Shown: positions 1 through 5,969 of the stretch, one piece after another
How positions within the stretch are numbered: the first letter of the stretch is position 1
How the letters are laid out: the number at the start of each line of letters is the position of its first letter
Assembly (NCBI GenBank): GCA_002491225.1
Contig: DKVN01000048.1
Span: 5,107-15,681 of the forward strand
DNA: 10,575 bases
Reading direction: 5' to 3'
Origin: Faecalibacterium sp. UBA7177
GTDB lineage: Bacteria; Bacillota; Clostridia; Oscillospirales; Ruminococcaceae
Position numbers and translations under genes: made by a program
The notes under the pieces: generated by a model
Told to the model about the DNA's origin: nothing
The model's database searches: none
Seen by the model: the letters and a program-made list of their open reading frames with translations, nothing else

Positions 1-6
1 CGCTGC

Positions 7-55
7 GGACAGAAGAACCGTCCCCCGTGTCGTTCGCTTTGTTTACTTGTCCCCC
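7..55. repeat. REP-like GC-rich repeat at the left edge
   Basis: Read leftward, this stretch contains two copies of GGGGGAC: one at the very end of the glucuronidase gene, the other followed by GGTTCTTCTGTCC. The second copy has short complementary ends (GGAC and GTCC around AGAAGAACC). From memory, the motif GGGGGACGGTTCTTCTGTC resembles dispersed, non-coding repeats common between genes of many Clostridia, often near REP-associated transposases. No transposase is visible here, and the window ends before the full element can be seen. It may act as a 3' end or mRNA-stabilising structure for the glucuronidase gene, but there is no clean hairpin plus T-run. Confidence 0.4.
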
Positions 56-1869
56 TTATACCCCAGCGGCAAATTCGTCCAGCGGGCGCGGAAATGGAAG
101 GCCGCGTCCTTGGGCTGGCGCTGGCGGGTAAAGACGCCCTTTTTGTTGCCGTTGACCCGCATGATCCCCTCGGTGGTCTGGAAATCGGCAAAGTTCCAGA
201 CCAGCTCGCCCTGCACAAAGGCGTAGCTGTCAAACACCCGGTGGTTCATGTCGAGGTACTCGTTCTGGTATTCCTGGCTCCACATCACGCTGGGCAGCTT
301 GTGCTCGCTGGGCAGGGTATCCGCGCCGTACTCGGTAAAGATCATCGGGCGGCCGTTGAGCACCCTGGCCCAGCCGTCCATCTCCTGCCGGAAGGCCGCC
401 TCGGCATCCACAATGCCCATGCCGCCCATGACATACCAGCCGTAGTAGCGGTTGAGGCTGATGAAATCGGCGAACTGCTGGCCCTTGCTGGTGTTGGGCA
501 GGCTCATCATCACCACCGCGTAGGTGCGCGGGCGCTTCTGGGGGTCAAGCTCATGGGCCAGGTCGAACAGGGGCTTGAAGTAGGCCTCGGTGCCCTCGCT
601 GGTGCACTGGGGCTCGTTGAGGATGCTCCAGGCGATCACCGAGGCGTGGTTTTTGTCCCGGTTGATCATGTCGGTGAGCGCGGCCTTGTGGTTTTCGAGC
701 AGGGCGGGGGTGGTCTCCTTTTCAAAGTAGCCCAGCTTTTTGCCGGTGCCCTGGTTGGCGGCCAAAAAGTTCATGCTGCTCTCCATAAAGCCGACCGCGG
801 GCACCTCGTCGATGATGAGGAAGCCCTCCTCGTCCGCCATCTGGTACAGCTCCTCGGCGTAGGGGTAGTGGCTGGTGCGGAAGCAGTTGGCCCCGATCCA
901 CTTCATGCACTCGTAATCCCGCTTGACCGTGACCAGATCCAGCCCGCGGCCGCGCAGGTCGGCGTCCTCGTGCTTGCCAAAGCCGCGCAGATAGACGCTT
1001 TTGCCGTTGAGCAGGAACTGCCCGTCCCTGACCTCAAAGGTGCGGATGCCGATCTTCTCGTCGTATTCGTCGAGGATCTCGTTGTCATCCACGATCGAGA
1101 TCTTGAAGGTGTACAGGTAGGCGGCATGGACATTCCACAGCCTGGCGTCGGCAATCTTGAGGGTACCGGCCCTGCCGCGTGCCTCGGCCACCTTGGCGCT
1201 GCCGTCGTACACCTCGACCAGCACCTCGTGCCCGCCGTTGGTCGTCACCGTGTAGTCCACCTCGGCGCCGCCCGCCACCAGGCGATGCGCCACCGAAAAG
1301 TCCAGCACCCGCTCCTTGGGCAGGGCCATCAGCTTGACCGGGCGCTGGAGCCCGGCGTAGTTGTAAAAATCAAAGTAGGGCACGGCCATCTTTTTGCCGT
1401 TGGAGAGGGTGGCGGTGGTCCCGGCGGGCAGCATGTACTCGTTCAGCTCGTTGTTGAGCAGCACCGAGAGGCGGTTGGGCTGGTTATAGCGCACGACATC
1501 GGTCACGGTGGCGTCAAAGGGCAGAAAGCCGCCCTCGTGGCTGGTCACCTCGGTGCCGTTGACAAAGACTCTGGCGTGATGGGTGGCCGAGCCGAAGCGG
1601 ATCTGCACCTCCTTGCCCGACCACTCGCCGGGGACGAAGAAGTCGGTCTCGTACCAGAAATCGCCGCAGTACTCGCGGCTCTCCTTGTCGGTAAAAAGGT
1701 CGCAGAAGGAGGAGGGCACCGGCATGCGGATCGGATCCGGCAGGCCGTTGGCCCAGCCCGCGGCCGCGCCCTCGCTCTTGGGGTCAAACGCGAAGTTCCA
1801 CATCCCATCGAGGCTCACCACCCGGCGGGACAGGGTGGTGCGTGGATAGAGCAGCGATTTGTTTTCCAT
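43..1869 (-). CDS. uidA: Beta-glucuronidase, glycoside hydrolase family 2
   Basis: Hydrolyses beta-D-glucuronides to glucuronate plus aglycone by a retaining mechanism. The 608-residue length is close to E. coli UidA (603). Domain order is the GH2 one: sugar-binding jelly roll (about 15-180), immunoglobulin-like domain (about 185-280), then the TIM barrel. The acid/base is Glu419 in SILNEPQ, the nucleophile Glu513 in FTEYGADT. The NKK triplet at 575-577 matches the Asn-x-Lys clamp that reads the glucuronate carboxylate in true glucuronidases, so galactosidase activity is unlikely. Residues about 361-385 form a long active-site loop similar in length to E. coli Loop 1. There is no signal peptide, so it should be cytoplasmic. 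The ATG at 1869 is chosen because AAGGAGG lies 7 bases upstream; a longer in-frame reading from 1941 lacks such a site and overlaps the predicted promoter. Last gene of the leftward series, 163 bp after the dehydratase gene, probably with its own promoter. Confidence 0.95.
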   Translation of the reverse strand: MENKSLLYPRTTLSRRVVSLDGMWNFAFDPKSEGAAAGWANGLPDPIRMPVPSSFCDLFTDKESREYCGDFWYETDFFVPGEWSGKEVQIRFGSATHHARVFVNGTEVTSHEGGFLPFDATVTDVVRYNQPNRLSVLLNNELNEYMLPAGTTATLSNGKKMAVPYFDFYNYAGLQRPVKLMALPKERVLDFSVAHRLVAGGAEVDYTVTTNGGHEVLVEVYDGSAKVAEARGRAGTLKIADARLWNVHAAYLYTFKISIVDDNEILDEYDEKIGIRTFEVRDGQFLLNGKSVYLRGFGKHEDADLRGRGLDLVTVKRDYECMKWIGANCFRTSHYPYAEELYQMADEEGFLIIDEVPAVGFMESSMNFLAANQGTGKKLGYFEKETTPALLENHKAALTDMINRDKNHASVIAWSILNEPQCTSEGTEAYFKPLFDLAHELDPQKRPRTYAVVMMSLPNTSKGQQFADFISLNRYYGWYVMGGMGIVDAEAAFRQEMDGWARVLNGRPMIFTEYGADTLPSEHKLPSVMWSQEYQNEYLDMNHRVFDSYAFVQGELVWNFADFQTTEGIMRVNGNKKGVFTRQRQPKDAAFHFRARWTNLPLGYKGDK

Positions 1870-1929
1870 AAAAAATACCTCCTTGGTTTTTTGGCGCACA
1901 ATGACCAGCGAAATGGTTCGACTGTTTTC

Positions 1930-1958
1930 ATTATCGCACAAAAGCCCAAGGAGTGTTA
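1930..1958 (-). promoter_or_regulatory. Candidate extended -10 promoter for the glucuronidase gene
   Basis: On the leftward strand TGC-GATAAT (1938-1930) is an extended -10 element. The -35 position 17 bp upstream reads TAACAC (1958-1953), which is poor, as expected for an extended -10 promoter. Transcription would begin near 1923, giving a leader of about 55 bases before the ATG at 1869. In that leader the Shine-Dalgarno sequence lies between an A-run and a U-run (AAAAAACC and GGTATTTTTT) that could pair weakly over it. The surrounding gap 1870-2032 is AT-rich against its GC-rich flanks and shows no further gene. Confidence 0.4.
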
Positions 1959-2032
1959 GGATAATTTTTGGTTAAAGCCGTAATAACTCAGAAAAATTTC
2001 AGCGACGGCTCGATGAGGAAGATTTGTCCGGT

Positions 2033-3211
2033 CTACGCAATGCGGTAGCGGCCGACACAGTCCTCGTTCAACTCGACGCCGAGGCCCGGCTTTTGCGGCA
2101 GATGGAGCAGCCCGTCCGGCGCGAGCTCGAACCGGATATCCAGCAGCTCGTCACGCAGCGGGTAGGGGTTGCGGTCCATCTCAAACAGCCCCGCGTTGGG
2201 CAGAGAGGCAAGGAAGTGCAGGTTGGCCGCAAGAGACACCCCGGACGAGAAGACATGCGGGTTGCAGGGCAGACCGTACTCCTGCGCCAGAACCGCGATG
2301 CGACGGCACTCGGTGATGCCGCCCGACCAGATGCAGTCCGGCTGGACGATATCGACCGCATGGCGCTGGACAAACTCGCGGAAGCGGAAAAACCCGATCT
2401 CGGACTCATACCCCGCCACCGGCATGTCCAGGGCGGCGGCAAGCTCGGCCGAGCCGTCGATGTTGTCGAGGTGGAGCGGCTCTTCCAGCCAGTATACCCC
2501 CATCTCCTGGAGCTTTTTGCCCATCTGGATCGCAGTAAAGGTGTTCCAGTTGTTGTTGGCGTCCACCATGATGCGCGCTCCGTACTCCTCTGCCACATCA
2601 CAGCAGGCCTGCACCCGCTCAAGGTCCTGCTGCATGGAGTAGAGGCACTGGTCCGAAAAGGCCATCTTGGAGATCGGATTCATCAGCACCTCCGGGTTGC
2701 GGCCGATCTTGATCTTGGCGTACCGAAAGCCCTTTTCAAAATAGCTGCGCACCTCGGCGGCGATCTGCCCGGTCTCCTTGCCCTTTGCATAAAAGCCGGA
2801 GCTTGCGTAGGGGGTCACCGCGTCGGCATAGCCGCCCAGCAGCTTGTAGACCGGCAGCCCGGCCGCCTTGCCGAGAAGGTCCCACAGCGCGATATCGATG
2901 CCGCTCATCGCCGCAAAGATCACCCCGCCGCGGCCATGCTGCCGGGTGCGCGCAAACATCTTTTGCCAGATCCATTCGATCCGGCTGGGATCCTCGCCCA
3001 CCACGATGGGCGCAAGCTCCTGTTCGATGATAAACTTTGTTGTTTGGGGCGGGCCGCCAAAGCAGGCCGACTCGCCAAGGCCGATGAGCCCCTCATCGGT
3101 ATACACCTTAACGATGACCGCGTTTCTCGCCGCAAAAAAGTTCTGTGCGTCCGCGATCCCATTTTCATATGTATAGTGCAGGATCATCGCCTTTACGTCA
3201 ATAATTTTCAT
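2033..3211 (-). CDS. Enolase-superfamily acid-sugar dehydratase, mandelate racemase subgroup (copy 1)
   Basis: Predicted to abstract the proton alpha to a carboxylate, probably dehydrating an aldonate or aldarate to a 2-keto-3-deoxy acid with Mg2+. The 392 residues show the full mandelate-racemase signature: K166-x-K168 at the end of the second barrel strand, metal ligands Asp217 (VDANN), Glu243 (LEEP) and Glu269 (GYES), and the His-Asp dyad Asp292 (VQPD) with His319 (NPHVFSSG). The N-terminal capping domain (about 1-125) includes the TDEG and GESACFGG loops that contact substrate. Between KIKIG and VDANN it carries 20 more residues than the second copy at 7040-8155. The gene starts 18 bases after the regulator stop codon, so the two are likely cotranscribed; AGGAAA about 11 bases upstream is a weaker ribosome site than its neighbours have. 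Substrate not assignable; galactarate, glucarate, gulonate or altronate types are all possible. Confidence 0.9.
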   Translation of the reverse strand: MKIIDVKAMILHYTYENGIADAQNFFAARNAVIVKVYTDEGLIGLGESACFGGPPQTTKFIIEQELAPIVVGEDPSRIEWIWQKMFARTRQHGRGGVIFAAMSGIDIALWDLLGKAAGLPVYKLLGGYADAVTPYASSGFYAKGKETGQIAAEVRSYFEKGFRYAKIKIGRNPEVLMNPISKMAFSDQCLYSMQQDLERVQACCDVAEEYGARIMVDANNNWNTFTAIQMGKKLQEMGVYWLEEPLHLDNIDGSAELAAALDMPVAGYESEIGFFRFREFVQRHAVDIVQPDCIWSGGITECRRIAVLAQEYGLPCNPHVFSSGVSLAANLHFLASLPNAGLFEMDRNPYPLRDELLDIRFELAPDGLLHLPQKPGLGVELNEDCVGRYRIA

Positions 3212-3214
3212 AAA

Positions 3215-3240
3215 TGGTCATTTCCTGTTCTATTTGACCA
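3215..3240. repeat. Inverted repeat TGGTCA-N14-TGACCA at the gntR/dehydratase junction
   Basis: Perfect 6-bp arms (3215-3220 and 3235-3240) flank 14 bases that include the regulator's stop codon and the weak ribosome site of the dehydratase gene. As DNA it could be a regulator half-site pair; as mRNA it could fold over the ribosome binding site. The short arms make chance a real possibility. Confidence 0.25.
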
Positions 3241-3907
3241 CTGCCGAAACGATGCTCATCTTGTCGTTGCGGAGAGCCTCCAGCGCATCGGGCGTATTTT
3301 GCAGATGCTGTTCAAGCAGCCGTTTCGCCGCCGCAAAGTTCTTTTGGCAGAATGCCTGGTAGATCTTTGTGTGCTCCTCCAACGTCGCCTGCGGCCGGTT
3401 CTGGACCGCCATCGTGAGAAACCGAACCCGCATCTGCCGGTCATAGAGGCTTTCGACCCACTCTCTGATGACGATATTACCGCAGGCATCGGTGATAAGC
3501 CTGTGAAACTCCATATCGCCGTAGAACACCAGGTCGTAGTTGTTCTCCCGGAGCCCCTGCTGCAGCTGCCGGATCGAAGCGTCCATCTGTTCGAGAAAGT
3601 TCTGCGGCATGGCGCGTGCCAGCTGCTCGACGGCATATCCCTCCAGCATCTTGCGGGCGGCGTACAGATCCGAGATGAACTCCCAGGAGATGTTGGAGAC
3701 CCTGAATTTTCTCCCGGTGGAGTCTGCCAGAAGCCCCTCGCTGCGCAGGCGCACCATCGCTTCGCGGACGGGTGTCCGGCTGATATCCAGTTCCTTCGCC
3801 ACGTCCTGAACAATCAGAAGCTGTCCCGGCATGAGGTCAAAATTGATGATTTTTTTCTTGAGCAGTTCGTATACTTCGGTTGGCAGCGAGGGCGCGACAT
3901 GTTCCAT
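3230..3907 (-). CDS. GntR-family transcriptional regulator, FadR/FCD subfamily
   Basis: Likely local repressor or activator responding to an organic-acid effector. The 225 residues have an N-terminal winged helix (about 8-72) with the family motif ISRTPVREAMVRLRSEGLL at 42-60, then an all-helical FCD ligand domain. In that domain Asp131 and His135 (DMEFH), His179 (EEHTKIY) and His201 (LEQHL) fall where FCD proteins hold a metal that in turn binds a carboxylate ligand. The ATG at 3907 is chosen because it gives the usual family length and lies downstream of the predicted promoter; two upstream in-frame ATGs (3958 and 4021) lie at or before the expected transcription start. The ribosome site is not well spaced (AGGGG about 15 bases upstream), so the start is the least certain part. 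It sits between the transporter genes and dehydratase copy 1, and likely controls both units plus itself. Confidence 0.9.
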   Translation of the reverse strand: MEHVAPSLPTEVYELLKKKIINFDLMPGQLLIVQDVAKELDISRTPVREAMVRLRSEGLLADSTGRKFRVSNISWEFISDLYAARKMLEGYAVEQLARAMPQNFLEQMDASIRQLQQGLRENNYDLVFYGDMEFHRLITDACGNIVIREWVESLYDRQMRVRFLTMAVQNRPQATLEEHTKIYQAFCQKNFAAAKRLLEQHLQNTPDALEALRNDKMSIVSAVVK

Positions 3908-3943
3908 AACAGCACCATCTTTCCCCTGAAATGATTCTCCATT

Positions 3944-3967
3944 TTTTGAAGATATCATATTTTTGAA
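3944..3967. promoter_or_regulatory. Direct repeat TTTTGAA-N10-TTTTGAA, candidate regulator site
   Basis: Two identical heptamers at 3944-3950 and 3961-3967, 17 bp apart from start to start, lie across the -10 box and spacer of the predicted gntR promoter. The heptamer and the 10-bp gap are the same as in the palindrome at 8374-8397, though here the copies point the same way. A bound regulator would block this promoter, which suggests autoregulation. The intervening bases include GATATC. Confidence 0.4.
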
Positions 3968-3977
3968 ATCTGGGCAA
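3949..3977 (-). promoter_or_regulatory. Predicted promoter of gntR and dehydratase copy 1
   Basis: Leftward TTGCCC (3977-3972), 17-bp spacer, TATCTT (3954-3949). Each hexamer matches the sigma-A consensus at four of six positions and the spacing is ideal. Transcription would start near 3942, giving a leader of about 35 bases to the ATG at 3907. The region 3908-4076 between dctM and gntR is otherwise without a gene. Confidence 0.5.
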
Positions 3978-4005
3978 CACTTTTCCCGCAGGAAAAGCGT
4001 TTTTC
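3976..4005. other. Hairpin and cre-like sequence between dctM and gntR
   Basis: An inverted repeat of 11-bp arms (3976-3986 and 3991-4001) with a four-base loop; on the leftward RNA every position pairs if one G-U is allowed. No T-run follows on that strand, so it is not a standard terminator for the dct unit, but it could protect the 3' end of the dctPQM message. Its right half, GAAAAGCGTTTTTC (3992-4005), shares the core WAARCGYTW of CcpA (cre) sites, though the outer bases do not match. It lies just upstream of the predicted gntR -35 box. Confidence 0.3.
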
Positions 4006-4076
4006 TCTGTCTGCGCTGCACGCTGCCAGGAGAAAACGCGGTTTGGACAGCCTTGTTCCCCTGGCGCGGCGCCGCC

Positions 4077-5363
4077 CTAAACCTTCATGCCGATCAGCCG
4101 GGGGAACCAGAGCGAGACCTCCGGGAACACCGTGATCAGCGCCAGCGCCACGATCAGCACCGCCAGCCAGGGCAGCAGCGCCTTAATCATCCGCGCGATG
4201 GGCAGCTCGGCAATGCGGGCCGTGACAAACAGCACGAGGCCGAAGGGCGGCGAGAGTACGCCGATCATCAGATTGAAGACCACAATGATCCCAAACTGCA
4301 CCAGGTTGATATCAAAGGCGGTGACCAGCGGGATCATGATCGGCATCAGGATCGTGATCGCGGATACCGTCTCCATAAACATCCCGACCACCAGCAAAAA
4401 GACGTTCAGGATCAGCAGAAGCATCCACTTGGACGAGACCGCCGCCGTGATGACCCGGAGGATCGTCTGCGGGATCAGCGCGCGCACGATGCAGCTGCCG
4501 AACAGGGTGGCCGCCGCCACCAGCAGGCCGATCGAGGCCGAGTCGATGACCGTCTCCACCAGCACCTGATAGAGCTTTTGAAGGGTCAGCTCCCTGTAGA
4601 CAAAGACGCCGAGGATGAGCGAATAGAACACGAGGATCGCGGCGGACTCGGTGGGGGTATACAGCCCGGTATAGATGCCCACCAGCAGGATCACCGGCGC
4701 CATCAGCGGCAAAAAGCCCTCCTTGACGGCGTGCAGAAACTCTTTGCCGGTCGGGAACCGCTCGCGCGGGTACTTTTTCTTAAACGCGTAGCCAAAAACG
4801 ACCAGCATCTCCAGCAGCGCGATTACAATGCCGGGCACGATGCCGGCCATGAACAGAGCGCCCACCGAGGTGCCGGCCATCGTGCCGTACACCACCAGCG
4901 GAAGGCTGGGCGGGATGATCGGCCCCACCGTGCTGGAGGAGGCGGTGACCGCGGCGGAAAAGTCCTTGTCAAAGCCCGCGTCCTCCATCGCCTTGATCTC
5001 GATCACCCCGAGGCCGCTGGCGTCCGAGACGGCCGTGCCGGACATTCCGGCAAAGATCACGCTGGCCAGGATATTCACATGGCCAAGCCCGCCGGGCAGC
5101 CAGCCCACCATCTTTTTCGCAAAGTCAAAGAGGCGGTCGGTGGTGCCGCTCGAGTTCATCAGCTTGCCCGCCAGCAAAAACAGCGGCACCGCCAGCAGGG
5201 TAAAGGTGTTGACCCCGTTGATCATCTGCTGGATCACGCTGCCAAACCGGATGCCGCCGGACGCCGCCATCATCAGCACCGAGGTGCCGACCAGCGCAAA
5301 GGCCACCGGAATGCCCAGCAGAAACAGCACCACCAGAACTAACAGAAAGATCGTCTGGGTCAT
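4077..5363 (-). CDS. dctM: TRAP transporter large membrane subunit DctM
   Basis: Forms the transport channel of a tripartite ATP-independent periplasmic-type transporter, driving uptake of a carboxylate with an ion gradient. The 428 residues are almost wholly hydrophobic with about a dozen membrane segments, usual for the family. Family motifs include FAGMSGTAVSDASGLG (about 99-114), GPIIPPSLPLVVYG (about 142-155), the GLYTPTESAA segment and a late LSPPFG that corresponds to the usual TPP(F/L)G. The ATG at 5363 overlaps the dctQ stop codon by four bases (ATGA), pointing to translational coupling and equal amounts of DctQ and DctM; AGGAGG lies 8 bases upstream. A longer open frame from 5462 runs through dctQ and is not needed. 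Substrate cannot be told from this subunit. Confidence 0.95.
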   Translation of the reverse strand: MTQTIFLLVLVVLFLLGIPVAFALVGTSVLMMAASGGIRFGSVIQQMINGVNTFTLLAVPLFLLAGKLMNSSGTTDRLFDFAKKMVGWLPGGLGHVNILASVIFAGMSGTAVSDASGLGVIEIKAMEDAGFDKDFSAAVTASSSTVGPIIPPSLPLVVYGTMAGTSVGALFMAGIVPGIVIALLEMLVVFGYAFKKKYPRERFPTGKEFLHAVKEGFLPLMAPVILLVGIYTGLYTPTESAAILVFYSLILGVFVYRELTLQKLYQVLVETVIDSASIGLLVAAATLFGSCIVRALIPQTILRVITAAVSSKWMLLLILNVFLLVVGMFMETVSAITILMPIMIPLVTAFDINLVQFGIIVVFNLMIGVLSPPFGLVLFVTARIAELPIARMIKALLPWLAVLIVALALITVFPEVSLWFPRLIGMKV

Positions 5364-5857
5364 TCCGACACCTCCTTTCGGTTTTGCCGCCCGGCGATCA
5401 GCAGGCAGGCGTTGAAGAGCGCCTGCAGCACGATCAGCACCAGGCTGACAAAGACAAGCCAATACAGATAGTTGTACTCAAACCAGACCAGGGAGTTTGC
5501 GTGTACCCCCTTGGCGGACTCGATGGTCAGCAGGATCCCATAGATCGCCACCGAGCTGAACGCGGCGACGCACAGCTGTGCCAGAACCTCCAGCACCAGC
5601 CGGGGGGTGCGGCCCAGCTTTGTCAGCAGCATATCCACCACGATATGCTTGTTTCGATAGAGCGCCAGCGCGCTGCCGCAGAAGGTGACCCCCACAAAGG
5701 CAAACCGCGCCATCTCCTCCGGCCATTGCAGTCCGATGCGGAACAGCCGCGAGACGATCTGCACCGCCATCATGAGCGCGATGGAGGCCAGAAGCGCCAC
5801 TGAGATCAGTTCCACAGCCTTCATGAGCAGCGCGTCGAATTTCTGGAGCTTTTTCAT
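5360..5857 (-). CDS. dctQ: TRAP transporter small membrane subunit DctQ
   Basis: Small four-helix membrane partner of DctM, needed for function of the complex. The 165 residues show membrane segments at about 14-36, 50-67, 88-112 and 129-155. The family signatures are W45-P-E-E (QWPEEMARF) before the second helix and the HIVVD motif at 71-75 after it. AAGGAGGG lies 6 bases before the ATG at 5857. The gene is separated from dctP by 112 bases holding two hairpins, and overlaps dctM by four bases. Confidence 0.93.
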   Translation of the reverse strand: MKKLQKFDALLMKAVELISVALLASIALMMAVQIVSRLFRIGLQWPEEMARFAFVGVTFCGSALALYRNKHIVVDMLLTKLGRTPRLVLEVLAQLCVAAFSSVAIYGILLTIESAKGVHANSLVWFEYNYLYWLVFVSLVLIVLQALFNACLLIAGRQNRKEVSE

Positions 5858-5875
5858 CCGATCCCTCCTTCCTCC

Positions 5876-5960
5876 GGGCAGGGCAGCGGGTCATAAAGCG
5901 CGCCACTGCCCTGCTCTGCCTTTTTTGGTTGTGCGCAGAGGGGGAGGCTCCCCCTCTGCG
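5876..5960. other. Two hairpins in the dctP-dctQ gap
   Basis: Hairpin 1 (5934-5960) is a near-perfect inverted repeat: 13-base arms beginning CGCAGAGG with a single central base, realistically an 11-bp stem with a five-base loop. Hairpin 2 pairs GCAGGGCAG (5878-5886) with CTGCCCTGC (5906-5914). On the leftward (sense) RNA neither is followed by U, so they should slow decay or partly halt transcription and lower dctQM relative to dctP, as is common when the binding protein is needed in excess. On the rightward strand a T-rich run follows each (5967-5976 and 5921-5926), so they also look like terminators of antisense transcription. Confidence 0.6.
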
Positions 5961-5969
5961 GCGGCCTTT

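Noticed and set aside
94..1959. Long rightward open frame opposite the glucuronidase gene
   Set aside because: Its protein is His/Gly/Val-rich with no known motif, has no ribosome site, and is fully explained as the mirror of a GC-rich gene with clear catalytic residues on the other strand.
3198..3221. Seven-codon upstream reading frame overlapping the dehydratase copy 1 start
   Set aside because: The AGGA lies too close to its ATG to initiate well; a frame this short arises easily by chance.
2024..3934. Rightward open frame of more than 600 codons across the dehydratase and gntR genes
   Set aside because: It spans two well-supported leftward genes and the gap between them, has an Arg/His/Leu-biased composition, and shows no family resemblance.
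3963..5342. Rightward open frame opposite dctM
   Set aside because: The Asp/His/Gln/Arg-rich product is the typical antisense image of a membrane protein gene; no start signal is present.
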